Positions 6,827 through 15,141 of a stretch of 22,604 nt of DNA are shown here, piece by piece. The DNA is from Actinobacteria bacterium UBA912 (lineage in GTDB: Bacteria; Actinomycetota; Coriobacteriia; Anaerosomatales; UBA912), in the NCBI GenBank assembly GCA_002293965.1, contig DBEG01000056.1:1-22604 (forward strand). Reading direction: 5' to 3'. Under the pieces are notes generated by a model that worked only from the letters and a program-made list of their open reading frames with translations, did no database searches and had not been told where the DNA came from. How positions within the stretch are numbered: the first letter of the stretch is position 1; every line of letters begins with the position of its first letter. The position numbers and the translations under genes were made by a program.

Positions 6827-8386
6827 TCACGACCCAGTCAGTGGAGCAAGTCGCATTGCTGAGAGATATTCGGCGGCGAAAGTATCGATCCGTGGTAGTT
6901 CATGGTGTATGGCGGAACATCGAAGTGCAGCGAGTCGAGCAGTCATCTCCGGAATCTGTGCTATCTGCAGCGCCCCGAGCAAGGCAGCATCTTCCATAAT
7001 GTCCACTTGAGGCATGTCGCTTGGAATGATGCCGAGCGCCCGCAGATCTTCGGCGCGCAGCCCTCCTCCGAACCCGCCTGAAACCACTATACGAACTGGG
7101 CTATCTTCGGAAACGCGGAGCATAGTTCGGATGGCGGCCAAAACCGTAGCCTTTGCGGTTTGAAATATACGTACATCGGACTGGGTTAGCCGCGGCCCAG
7201 TCCCACTGGAAGTCAGTGAAAAGACCGGCTGGCCATGGTCTTCTGTGAAGTGATTGTGTAGTGGTCCCCTGGTCCACATGCGACCCGTTTCATCGATGTG
7301 TCCAGATGTCCGAAGCGCTCCAATCAGGGAAATCAGCCCAGAACCGCAAAACCTGTCAGGCTCGCCGTCGCCTTCGACATCAACGGCAATCATTCCGTCA
7401 TGCAATCTGACTCCGGTGACGGCACCCGGCCCGAAGTGCCCGCCACTTGAGATTCCGCCTCCCTCAAAAGCGGAGCCAGCTGGAATCGACGCGACATGAA
7501 GTCGGTTCGATCCATAAACAGCAATCTCGGTGTTGGTTCCGATATCCACGTAGATGAGCGGCTGCGGAGGGCTTGGATCCAACATCAACAGTCCCGCAAG
7601 CAGGTCTCCGCCCACATGTCCCGCCACTCCCGGAATCAGCAAGGTTTCGGCCTGGATGCCGAATGCATCGAGTGAGATGGCAAGCCCACTGGGTGAGGCA
7701 GGAGGCGCAAAGTAGCTTTTCTGACCGCGACAGTCTGGGGTCGTGGGGGTAGGTCCTTCGTCGCGAAACAGCGACATCATCACTGGATTGCCAACGACGA
7801 CCACCTTCTCGATCTTTTCCACAAGGCCACTTAGACCTGGTGCGAGGGACTGGAGTGCCTCGGAAACCGACTGCTGTATGTCTGACTGCAATTCGGCTGA
7901 CTTCCCCTGATTGGCTGCGCTTACCCGAGTAAGAACATCGGCTCCGAACCTTGACTGGCGGTTTGGGACCGCGGCGATGGCGTGAGCGCTTCCAGGTATC
8001 TTGGATGCAACGGCAACCTTTACAGACGTCGTCCCTAGGTCTACGGCAAGTACCAATGTGGCGGGATCGGGGTTCACGCTCCGGGAGGGTGGGTCCGGGC
8101 TAGACAGGGAGCGCAGTTCGATGGTTACGGGCTCTGTCACTCGAGCCCGACACGCGAGGCGAATCCCACTCGGGGCTCGAAGAAGTTTCGCCTGTTCCAC
8201 TTCATCAGGCGGCGAGAGAGAGCCAGAAACGACTTTGACGGCACACCCACCACAGGTCCCACGTCCACCGCATGGCATGTTGAACGGAAGTCCAGCATCA
8301 ATGATCGCCTCGGCGACTGTGACCCCGGGAGCCGCTAGCAGTACATGGTTCGCAGGTTCCAGGGTTATAGGAATCTTTGCGTTCAC
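6827..8386 (-). CDS. 2Fe-2S ferredoxin fused to ASKHA (DUF4445/RACo-like) domain
   Basis: The 519-residue protein starts with a plant-type [2Fe-2S] ferredoxin domain with ligands C39, C45, C48 and C79 (PCGGRGTCGGC and LACRA). It is followed by an actin-like ATPase fold with the phosphate motif AVDLGTTSVK at 114-123. Relatives such as RACo and RamA use ATP to drive reduction of inactive Co(II) corrinoid proteins in methyl transfer. It is somewhat shorter than RACo because the linker region is reduced. No corrinoid protein, methyltransferase or CO dehydrogenase gene is nearby, so its partner is unknown. The start is GTG, 10 bases after the HIT gene stop and without a clear ribosome site, so translation is probably coupled. 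It is last in the minus-strand operon. Confidence 0.83.
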   Translation of the reverse strand: MNAKIPITLEPANHVLLAAPGVTVAEAIIDAGLPFNMPCGGRGTCGGCAVKVVSGSLSPPDEVEQAKLLRAPSGIRLACRARVTEPVTIELRSLSSPDPPSRSVNPDPATLVLAVDLGTTSVKVAVASKIPGSAHAIAAVPNRQSRFGADVLTRVSAANQGKSAELQSDIQQSVSEALQSLAPGLSGLVEKIEKVVVVGNPVMMSLFRDEGPTPTTPDCRGQKSYFAPPASPSGLAISLDAFGIQAETLLIPGVAGHVGGDLLAGLLMLDPSPPQPLIYVDIGTNTEIAVYGSNRLHVASIPAGSAFEGGGISSGGHFGPGAVTGVRLHDGMIAVDVEGDGEPDRFCGSGLISLIGALRTSGHIDETGRMWTRGPLHNHFTEDHGQPVFSLTSSGTGPRLTQSDVRIFQTAKATVLAAIRTMLRVSEDSPVRIVVSGGFGGGLRAEDLRALGIIPSDMPQVDIMEDAALLGALQIAQIPEMTARLAALRCSAIHHELPRIDTFAAEYLSAMRLAPLTGS

Positions 8387-8395
8387 CAGATCACA

Positions 8396-8746
8396 CTAAT
8401 CGTCGAAGCACACCATGCCATGTGACATCCTTCGGCCGCCCATGACGTGCACGTGCAGGTGACCCACCGTTTGATTGGCATCGCTGCCATTGTTGATAAT
8501 CACGCGATAACCTGATTTCGCTATGCCGGATTGCGCTGCGACCTTTGCCACCACCGAGAAAAGATTGCACAGCACCTCGCGAGGCACATCGTCACTCAGG
8601 TCGGCATAGTGCGCCTTCGGAATCACCAATATGTGGGTGGGAGCCTGTGGGGCTATATCGTCGAAAGCGAGTACCTGGTCATCCTCATAGATCTTGTTTG
8701 CCGGAATCGCACCGTCCACAATCATGCAAAATACGCAGTTTGACAT
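8396..8746 (-). CDS. HIT family nucleotide hydrolase/transferase (HinT-like)
   Basis: The 116-residue cytoplasmic protein carries the histidine triad HLHVHVMGG (H96, H98, H100), and HIT enzymes act on purine nucleoside phosphoramidates or dinucleotides. The N-terminal CVFC (C4, C7) is the partial zinc site common in HinT-type proteins. FDDIAPQAPTHILVIPK at 28-44 is the usual core strand and helix. The ATG start has GAGGAGA about seven bases upstream. It sits between xseB and the ferredoxin/ASKHA gene in one orientation, so it is probably part of the same operon, which says little about its substrate. Confidence 0.92.
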   Translation of the reverse strand: MSNCVFCMIVDGAIPANKIYEDDQVLAFDDIAPQAPTHILVIPKAHYADLSDDVPREVLCNLFSVVAKVAAQSGIAKSGYRVIINNGSDANQTVGHLHVHVMGGRRMSHGMVCFDD

Positions 8747-8795
8747 TGCTTTATCTCCTCGCCTACTAGTATGTGCGAATAATGGTGGTTGACAT

Positions 8796-9050
8796 CTATG
8801 GATTACCCGAATCGGCCTGGCCTAGATCACTCTGCGCCTCCGATTCAAGTTCCCCAATCAGCATCGTCACGCGCTGCTGGGCCTCAGAAAGTCTCGACTG
8901 AACGAAACGAACCAGAGCCACTCCCCGCTCGTACCGCGCCAGGCTCTCTTCAAGTTCCAATTGTCCGCTCTCCAGGGCGGTGACGATCGACTCGATCTCG
9001 CCTATGGCCTCGCCGAATGTCAATCCACATAGATCATCGCCTGAGCTCAA
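8796..9050 (-). CDS. xseB: Exodeoxyribonuclease VII small subunit
   Basis: The 84-residue protein has the family pattern of a short helical hairpin: LTFGEAIGEIESIVTALESG (residues 10-29) then ELEESLARYERGVALVRF. Several copies of XseB wrap the helical arm of XseA to form the single-strand DNA exonuclease. The start is TTG, supported by AAAGGTGA eight bases upstream, which overlaps the xseA stop codon, so the two subunits are translationally linked. The tail after residue 70 is rich in Gln, Asp and Ser and is probably disordered. Confidence 0.92.
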   Translation of the reverse strand: MSSGDDLCGLTFGEAIGEIESIVTALESGQLELEESLARYERGVALVRFVQSRLSEAQQRVTMLIGELESEAQSDLGQADSGNP

Positions 9051-9056
9051 GGGTCA

Positions 9057-10319
9057 TCACCTTTCGATGTCGTCAACGGAGCATCGCATCTGACCGTTGG
9101 CGAGTCTTACTAGGACTTCTTGTCCCGTCTTCGCATCCGCAACCGAACGAATGATGCGCCCACTGGCCAAGGATGTACAAACTGCATAGCCTCTTGCGAG
9201 GGTAGCTAATGGCGATAGGTCATGCAACCTACTTGCGGCAATCCCAGAGCGCGCTGCTGCGTTAGCAACGATAGTGGGGCCTACACGAAGGAGTCGTTCT
9301 TCGGCTCGCATTGTTGCCGAGGTCCTGGCCTCGAGTCCCTTGGGAAGCGCTTGAGACAGGTTGGCCTGGAGAGAGTCCGCTTTCAGAAGGTGATGGGACA
9401 TGATGCTCGTCGGATCACGGAAGGGCATCCTCTGTTTCAATATCTGAACCCGGTGCTCAGCGCGCTGGACGCTATGATTCAGAGCCCTGCACAGCAAGCG
9501 GGTGCGTTTGCCCATCAGGCTGGCGATTTCATCGACCGACGGGGAGACTGCCTCGGCAGCGGCAGTTGGGGTTGATGCAGCGATATCTGCAACCATGTCT
9601 GCTATCGAAGTGTCAGGTTCATGTCCGATTCCAGTGACTACCGGCACTGGGGATGTAGCAACTGTCCTTGCAACGATCTCTTCGCTGAACGGCAGTAGGT
9701 CCTCATAGCTCCCTCCGCCTCGGACAAGCAGAATGACGTCAGGTTTCGACTGAATGGCCTCCCTCAGGCCAGCAACAATCGAAGTGGCTGCCTGCGGCCC
9801 TTCGACATTGATTCCTGCGATCAGAAGCTCTGCGACAGGATAGCGCCTGTGGAGCGTGCGGATCACATCATGGACAGCCTTGCCGCGAGGCGATGTGACT
9901 AGTGCGATACGCGTTGGGAATGGCGGAATCGAACGCTTGCGCCCGACATCCATGAGGCCTTCCGCCTGCAGCATGCGAGCTCTTTCGGCAACCCTGAGTC
10001 GAAGTTCTCCCTCGCCGGCTGGAGTGATTCGAGAGACGACGAATTGGAGACGCCCCTTCGGCACATACGCCGAGAAGTTGCCATCGAGGACAACAAGCAT
10101 CCCGCAGCGAAGCTCGATGCCGCATGCGCGGTACGGATCGCGCCACATCAAGCACGGCATGGCGCTGTCTTTGTCGCGAATCGTGAAGTAGACCGCCTTA
10201 TAGCCGGTCTTATCAGCGAGCTCTGATACTTCTCCGACAACTCGAAGTCGAACCGACTCCAAAGAGCGGCGGGCCTGGATCAGGGCCTCACTTACCGACA
10301 ATGGGGTACTTTGTGACAC
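9057..10319 (-). CDS. xseA: Exodeoxyribonuclease VII large subunit
   Basis: The 420-residue catalytic subunit degrades single-stranded DNA from both ends to oligonucleotides during repair. An N-terminal OB fold (about 1-100) contains YFTIRDKDSAMPCLMW. The catalytic domain shows TSPRGKAVHD (142-151), RGGGSYEDL (200-208) and GIGHEPDTSIAD (230-241), all family hallmarks. A long helical region follows at about 255-355, then a small C-terminal domain with LARGYAV. The start is GTG with GAGGGAGGG upstream. Six bases separate it from xseB. Confidence 0.95.
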   Translation of the reverse strand: MSQSTPLSVSEALIQARRSLESVRLRVVGEVSELADKTGYKAVYFTIRDKDSAMPCLMWRDPYRACGIELRCGMLVVLDGNFSAYVPKGRLQFVVSRITPAGEGELRLRVAERARMLQAEGLMDVGRKRSIPPFPTRIALVTSPRGKAVHDVIRTLHRRYPVAELLIAGINVEGPQAATSIVAGLREAIQSKPDVILLVRGGGSYEDLLPFSEEIVARTVATSPVPVVTGIGHEPDTSIADMVADIAASTPTAAAEAVSPSVDEIASLMGKRTRLLCRALNHSVQRAEHRVQILKQRMPFRDPTSIMSHHLLKADSLQANLSQALPKGLEARTSATMRAEERLLRVGPTIVANAAARSGIAASRLHDLSPLATLARGYAVCTSLASGRIIRSVADAKTGQEVLVRLANGQMRCSVDDIER

Positions 10320-10354
10320 CGAGACCCTCCCTCAAACGATCTACTTGATTCCTC

Positions 10355-10388
10355 CGGCTCTCAAAGAATGCACCGACCCAGAGAGCCG
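10355..10388 (-). promoter_or_regulatory. Hairpin in the protease-xseA gap
   Basis: An 8-bp perfect inverted repeat (CGGCTCTC at 10355-10362 and GAGAGCCG at 10381-10388) has an 18-base loop in the 88-base gap between the YugP-like protease and xseA. No T-run follows on the minus strand. It could act in mRNA processing or partial termination inside the operon, or be incidental. Confidence 0.3.
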
Positions 10389-10407
10389 CTGTCTCGTCGG
10401 CTCAGCC

Positions 10408-11070
10408 CTAGCGCCTAGCCAGACTCAAGAAGTACAGGAGCTGCAGGACGGCCACAAGCGTTGCCGCAAGGTAAGTGAGGGCGGCTGCTGTAAGCACCGT
10501 GCGTGCCCCACCAATCTGATCGGCTGGCAGCATGTTGCCCGTGGATAGCGCGACCAGGGCTCTACGCGAAGCATCGAATTCGACAGGGAGGGTGACCAAC
10601 TGAAAGAGCACAGCGGCTGCGAACACGATCACGCCCAGCCATATCAAGTCAGCAAAATTGAGGATCATCCCACCGAAAATCAGGGGCATCGCCAAGGAGG
10701 AGCCCAACTGAGCGGTCGGAACGAGTGCAGAGCGAATCCGAGCAAAAGCAAACGCCTTTGCATCCTGGACAGCATGACCTGCCTCGTGAGCCGCAACGCC
10801 TGCAGCGGCCACGCTGATTCCGTCGTGAACGGCTGCCGAAAGCCGAATCACCTTTGCCCGCGGATCGTAGTGATCGGTGAGGTCCCCGGCCACACGTTCT
10901 ATCGCAACACTGTGAAGGCCTTCCGCATCCAGCATGCGCCTTGCAACCTCTGCTCCTGTCTGACCTGTCGCCAAGGCCACCTTGCTATATCGCTTGAAGG
11001 AGCCCTTGACCCATAGCTGGGTTAGTCCACCCACGGCTATAGCAACGATCATCAGTAACATCCAACTCAT
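10408..11070 (-). CDS. YugP-family neutral zinc metallopeptidase, membrane-bound
   Basis: The 220-residue protein has an N-terminal membrane segment (residues 3-20), the zinc-binding motif HEAGH at 95-99 and two further hydrophobic stretches near 118-155 and 195-215. This matches the Zn-dependent membrane protease family typified by B. subtilis YugP, whose physiological substrate is not established. Length is normal. The start ATG has GGGAAAGGG upstream. It lies 57 bases after rnd and 88 bases before xseA on the same strand, so it may share their transcript. Confidence 0.9.
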   Translation of the reverse strand: MSWMLLMIVAIAVGGLTQLWVKGSFKRYSKVALATGQTGAEVARRMLDAEGLHSVAIERVAGDLTDHYDPRAKVIRLSAAVHDGISVAAAGVAAHEAGHAVQDAKAFAFARIRSALVPTAQLGSSLAMPLIFGGMILNFADLIWLGVIVFAAAVLFQLVTLPVEFDASRRALVALSTGNMLPADQIGGARTVLTAAALTYLAATLVAVLQLLYFLSLARR

Positions 11071-11127
11071 CTTGAGTACCCTTTCCCGAGTTCTCCACTT
11101 GATTCCGACTTGTTCGATTGCACATCA

Positions 11128-12345
11128 TCAAGCGAGATGTGTGCCATCATCTATATCCCCGATAGCGTCCTCGTAGGTGCGGGTTACGCACAGTCTATCT
11201 TCGGCGATCGAAAGGGATAGCTTCCCCTCAAGTAACTGGAGCAGGTCATCTCCCACCAAAAGACGCCTCCATCCTTGTAGCAGTGGGGATTGTTCTCGGT
11301 CACCAGCGGCCAGGGCTTCGATCTCTTCACGCGTGGCAAGAACGGGCTGTGCCACACCATGTTCTTTGGCGCGCACCCGAATCAATGCTGCCATCAGATC
11401 GACCACGCCGTCCGCCTCGGCTGGGGCTTTTCGGCGCCTGGGAAATGCAGGCAAGTCGGCGTCCTGGACCTGGAGCCCTGCCGAAACAGCCGCCAGAAGC
11501 GCTTCCCGGACTGTGTTGGAGAGCTTGTTGTCCACTCCGCGTAGCTCGCTTAGCGAGCGGGCGTCTTGAGGTGCATGACGAGCGATCTCCACAAGGGTCT
11601 CATCCCCTAGCAGCCATCGCCTAGGGATGTTCCGCCGCTGGGCCTCCAGCTCACGCCATGCAGTCACCTTCTGTAGCACCCCAAGTGCCCTTCGGTTGAG
11701 AGACGATGCGCGTTTGACACGGCGCCACATGGTATCTGGATCCACGATGAAAGCAGAAGGGTCTGCCATGCTTTCGAAGTCCGAGGAGAGCCAATCGAGA
11801 CGACCGGCAGAGATCAGCCTTGCATGAAGCTCTGAATACAGTCCGGGAAGATAACGTACATCGTTGAGTGCGTACGCGATTTGGGCCTCACTCAAGGGCC
11901 GTCGAGCCCAATCGGTATACGTACTCGACTTGTCCAACTCGACCCCAAGGACATTGGTAACCAGGCTTTGGTAACTCATCTGACAATCGAAGCCAGCTAT
12001 GGTCGCTGCGACCTGGGTATCGAATATCGGCGAGATGGATACCCCTGTAGCGTGGAACAGGATCTCCATATCTTGCTGGCCTGCGTGAACCACCTTTTGA
12101 ATCCGGTCATCGATCAACAGCGGAACCAATGGACTCAAGTCATCGACGGCAAAGGGGTCGATGGCGGCAACTTCATCTTCGGAAGCTATCTGCAAAAGAC
12201 ACAGTCTGGCGTAGTATGTGCGTTCACGCATGAATTCGGTATCGAACGCTAAGACCTTGGTCCCGACCAGTCGGTTGCAGAAATTCTCCAACGTTCGTGT
12301 ATCCGCGATATACAAACTGACTCCCTGAAAGGTTTGGGCTAACAT
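11128..12345 (-). CDS. rnd: Ribonuclease D (DEDDy 3'-5' exonuclease with HRDC domain)
   Basis: The 405-residue enzyme trims 3' ends of tRNA precursors and other small RNAs. DEDDy residues are visible: D35 and E37 in AFDTEF, D92 in HAGQQD, and Y158/D162 in YALND. An HRDC domain (about 213-290) contains NRRALGVLQKVTAWRELEAQ, and a second, weaker C-terminal helical region follows. I placed the start at the ATG at 12345, which has GAGG seven bases upstream. The frame stays open to 12456, but that extension overlaps the divergent lipid kinase gene and adds nothing family-like. It is the likely first gene of the minus-strand run down to 6827. Confidence 0.92.
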   Translation of the reverse strand: MLAQTFQGVSLYIADTRTLENFCNRLVGTKVLAFDTEFMRERTYYARLCLLQIASEDEVAAIDPFAVDDLSPLVPLLIDDRIQKVVHAGQQDMEILFHATGVSISPIFDTQVAATIAGFDCQMSYQSLVTNVLGVELDKSSTYTDWARRPLSEAQIAYALNDVRYLPGLYSELHARLISAGRLDWLSSDFESMADPSAFIVDPDTMWRRVKRASSLNRRALGVLQKVTAWRELEAQRRNIPRRWLLGDETLVEIARHAPQDARSLSELRGVDNKLSNTVREALLAAVSAGLQVQDADLPAFPRRRKAPAEADGVVDLMAALIRVRAKEHGVAQPVLATREEIEALAAGDREQSPLLQGWRRLLVGDDLLQLLEGKLSLSIAEDRLCVTRTYEDAIGDIDDGTHLA

Positions 12346-12439
12346 GGTACCTCGGCATCCAGTGTGAAGGTCCTCTTCGTCATGACCAACGAAGGCCAAC
12401 GAGTGACCGTAGAGCAGGGCTCTGCGATCGGAGAACCAG

Positions 12440-13363
12440 ATGCGCATACTCTGCATAATAAACGACCGCGCTGGACAAAGTGATATCAGTATTTATGAAT
12501 GCATCCGTGCGATCGGCAAATCTGGGAGCGAAACGGTCGTTCGTTACCTGCACGGCGGCACTTCCCTTCGCGACGTGACTCGGGATGTCCCCCAATTCGA
12601 TCGCGTCATCGCCTGTGGCGGTGACGGTACCGTCACCGGTGTCTGCTACGCAATGAGAGGTTCCGGGGTCCCCCTCCTGGCGTATCCCGCAGGCACAGCG
12701 AATCTCCTCGCGATGAATCTGCGAATACCTTACGATCCGCGCGAGTTGGCTGCAATCACTCTGGGAAGCGAAACCACCCCTATCGATCTTTGCGAGCTTT
12801 CCGTTGGAGAAGTCGGGGCACCGGACCGTCGGACAGAAGGGTTCATGATCGCAGCCGGAGCAGGTTTCGATGCATCGATAATGTTGGCCGCCCAGGACCT
12901 GAAGCCTTCCATTGGCGTCTCGGCATACCTTGTTGGAGCGCTGGCGAACCTGATGCCAACCATATCCAGATTTCGACTGATCCTGGACGGCAAGACCGTT
13001 GAAACCGAGGGGATCGCCGTCTTGGTCGCAAACGTTGCGCGGCTGCAGTTCGATCTTCCACTGATCCACGCCAGCGACCCTAGAGATGGACTCTTCGAGG
13101 TCATCGTCTTGCGCACGCGCAACGCCTTCGAGTTGATACCCGCTGTTTGGGCAGCGATAATTGATCGGACGACTGGGCAGCACGCCGACAGAACGGCGGG
13201 TGTCGAAACGTATGTGGCATCACATGTCCGCATTGAGGCAGACCCCGCTCTACCCGTTCAGTTCGACGGCGAACTGATGGCATCTTCTACACCTTTCGAA
13301 GCCCGTGTGTTGCCCGAGCCTGCCCTACTTCTTGTTTCTAACAAATACTTCCTGGTTCCCTGA
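12440..13363 (+). CDS. Diacylglycerol kinase-like lipid kinase (DagK/YegS family)
   Basis: The 307-residue cytoplasmic or membrane-peripheral kinase has the nucleotide-binding motif CGGDGTVTG (59-67) and the second motif YPAGTANLLA (82-91), followed by GAGFDA near 140. These are hallmarks of the family that phosphorylates diacylglycerol, related lipids or sphingoid bases with ATP. The C-terminal beta-sandwich ends in VQFDGELM, also typical. The ATG has GGAG seven bases upstream. It is divergent from rnd with 94 bases between starts and converges on the small cytochrome gene four bases after its stop. The lipid substrate cannot be read from the sequence. Confidence 0.88.
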   Translation: MRILCIINDRAGQSDISIYECIRAIGKSGSETVVRYLHGGTSLRDVTRDVPQFDRVIACGGDGTVTGVCYAMRGSGVPLLAYPAGTANLLAMNLRIPYDPRELAAITLGSETTPIDLCELSVGEVGAPDRRTEGFMIAAGAGFDASIMLAAQDLKPSIGVSAYLVGALANLMPTISRFRLILDGKTVETEGIAVLVANVARLQFDLPLIHASDPRDGLFEVIVLRTRNAFELIPAVWAAIIDRTTGQHADRTAGVETYVASHVRIEADPALPVQFDGELMASSTPFEARVLPEPALLLVSNKYFLVP

Positions 13364-13367
13364 TCCG

Positions 13368-13697
13368 TCATCTCTCCGAAAGGAAGTCCAATATCACCCG
13401 GAATTCCTCCTCGGTGACCACCAGTCCATTCGACTGCATCCGCTCAATCACCTCTTGCCACCCCGCGCGATCGAGATCAGCCTCATACACCCTATCCAGA
13501 GAGTGACACATCGAACATCTCCTGTCGGTCAAGGCTTGGGGGCTGTTTGGATCCGTCGGCATCGGATCAGGCACATACGATTCGCGGGTGGATTCTCCTT
13601 GTCCGTTGGAATCCTGGGTAGCGCATCCTGTTCCCAGCAGCGCGAATCCTAGGAGCAACCCTACAAGTGTCAGATTGGAAAATCGATTGTTCCTCAT
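13368..13697 (-). CDS. Small monoheme c-type cytochrome, likely lipoprotein
   Basis: The 109-residue exported protein has a basic N-terminus, a hydrophobic stretch at 9-22 and a cysteine in LGTGC (C25). That is consistent with lipid attachment, although the -3 residue is Gly rather than the usual Leu. Heme attachment is CSMCH (61-65). The region after it, with W80 and ERM (M87), fits the small cytochrome family in which the methionine is the second heme ligand. It would act outside the membrane as an electron carrier or as a partner of a redox sensor. The ATG has AAAGGA upstream. Its start faces that of the heme-binding diguanylate cyclase, so the two may share a control region. Confidence 0.85.
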   Translation of the reverse strand: MRNNRFSNLTLVGLLLGFALLGTGCATQDSNGQGESTRESYVPDPMPTDPNSPQALTDRRCSMCHSLDRVYEADLDRAGWQEVIERMQSNGLVVTEEEFRVILDFLSER

Positions 13698-13785
13698 GTG
13701 TGGTTCCTTTCGCTAGAGATGAACCGACTGCATGACTACCTCCCGAACGCATCCTTCAGAAGCCAACTGTGGCACGTGACCTGCT

Positions 13786-15108
13786 ATGCTGGCAATGTGG
13801 CTACGCGGGATGATCGACCGAGGTTCTAGGCTTCGCCAAACGAGGACGCCTGTGCTAATAGAAGAAGATCGCGATCTCAAGAAGTTCTACCGTCGTTTGG
13901 TAGTCGTTATCGTTGTGTCTACTTTCGTATTGTATTTGGGAGTATGGCAATTTGCACGCGACGCCTATCTAGAGTCGATAAGAGTCAAAGCTCAAACCTA
14001 TGTGGATCTCGTTCTGACTGTCCGGGAGTGGAACAGCGAGAACAAGGGAGCGTGGGTTTCGGGAAGGTCCGATCCAGTGGAAAGCCGCTACCTTCGGACA
14101 CTTGGTGTAGACGACGAGACCCGCACGGTCGATGGCCAGTCCCTGGTGCTCATAGATCCTTACACCATGATCGGTGAAATTGCGGACCTCAGTACCGACA
14201 ACGACAGTGTCCGTTTCCGATTGATTAGCAAGACTCCGATTAATCCAGACAACACCCCAGATGCATGGGAAACCACCGCTCTGGAGAACATCGACGGTGG
14301 TGACGATTGGTTCGAGTCCTTCGTCGATACGAACAAAGGGGATCAGGAGTATCGATTCGTAACTCCTCTTTCCGCACAGCGCTCGTGTCTCGATTGTCAT
14401 TCCCAACCGACTGGGACGGGCACAAGGGGATACATCGGGGCATTCAGCATAGCTATGCCCGCCGAGACTATGCACCTGACACTGCGCAGCCTGATGGTGC
14501 TGCTGATCATGGCCTGGATAGCAACCGCTGGAATCACTCTACTCGTGGTTCGGACGATGATGGGTCGATTGAAGGCTGAATTGCGGGCAATCAACAAGGA
14601 TCTCCGGCGCGCGGCAACTATCGACCCTTTGACTGGTCTTGCAAATCGCCAAATGACCCTTTCGAGACTCACAGAGGAATTCGAGCGCTCAAAGCGCTCA
14701 GGTAGTGCACTCAGCATCGTAGAGTTCGACCTCGACCACTTCAAGTCGGTCAACGACACCCACGGTCATCTCGTCGGAGATAAGGTGCTGCGTCATTTCG
14801 CCGTGACTGCAAGTTCAGGCATCCGGCCCTACGACCTCCTCGGCAGAGTCGGTGGCGAGGAGTTCCTCCTTGTTGCGCCCAACAGTGACCTCCAGGCTGC
14901 TGCGGCATTGGCCGAAAGAGTGCTGGCGCTATTCAGGTCTCAACATGTGGAGCATCAAGGCTCTCCTCTTCGTACAACCGCCAGTGCGGGAGTCGCCTCC
15001 ATCGCCGAGTCGGATGAAACACCGGAGTTCCTGCTCGAACGTGCGGACGAGGCGCTCTACCGGGCCAAACAAGATGGTCGGAATAGGGTGCGCCAATCGG
15101 AGATTTGA
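13786..15108 (+). CDS. Membrane diguanylate cyclase with heme-c-binding DUF3365-like sensor domain
   Basis: The 440-residue protein has two membrane segments (about 38-55 and 233-256) flanking an extracytoplasmic sensor domain. That domain carries CLDCH (201-205), a c-type heme attachment motif in the setting typical of DUF3365/Tll0287-like domains. The cytoplasmic GGDEF domain begins at DPLTGLANR (280-288), has FDLDHFKSVND (314-324) and the active site GGEEF (356-360), so c-di-GMP synthesis is expected. RPYD (347-350), five residues before GGEEF, is an intact RxxD product-inhibition site. Start choice is uncertain: ATG 13786 has no ribosome site, while an in-frame GTG at 13852 has GAGGA five bases upstream and would remove 22 residues without touching any domain. 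An extended -10-like TGCTATGCT overlaps 13782-13790, which also favours 13852. Confidence 0.88.
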   Translation: MLAMWLRGMIDRGSRLRQTRTPVLIEEDRDLKKFYRRLVVVIVVSTFVLYLGVWQFARDAYLESIRVKAQTYVDLVLTVREWNSENKGAWVSGRSDPVESRYLRTLGVDDETRTVDGQSLVLIDPYTMIGEIADLSTDNDSVRFRLISKTPINPDNTPDAWETTALENIDGGDDWFESFVDTNKGDQEYRFVTPLSAQRSCLDCHSQPTGTGTRGYIGAFSIAMPAETMHLTLRSLMVLLIMAWIATAGITLLVVRTMMGRLKAELRAINKDLRRAATIDPLTGLANRQMTLSRLTEEFERSKRSGSALSIVEFDLDHFKSVNDTHGHLVGDKVLRHFAVTASSGIRPYDLLGRVGGEEFLLVAPNSDLQAAAALAERVLALFRSQHVEHQGSPLRTTASAGVASIAESDETPEFLLERADEALYRAKQDGRNRVRQSEI

Positions 15109-15141
15109 ACCGCTGATGGCGAATTCCCTCACCGAGGATAG

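Noticed and set aside
12346..12456. N-terminal extension of the RNase D frame
   Set aside because: The ATG at 12345 has a good ribosome site and starts the family-like sequence; the extension overlaps the divergent kinase gene.
12364..12483. Small plus-strand frame (39 codons from GTG, beginning VKVLFVMTNEG) just before and overlapping the lipid kinase start
   Set aside because: The codon pattern looks gene-like, but there is no ribosome site, and it lies opposite the open extension of rnd, which can create such bias. It was not called without conservation data.
12380..13183. Open frame of 267 codons on the minus strand across the lipid kinase
   Set aside because: It is antisense to a protein with clear GGDGT kinase motifs, and no family features are seen in it.
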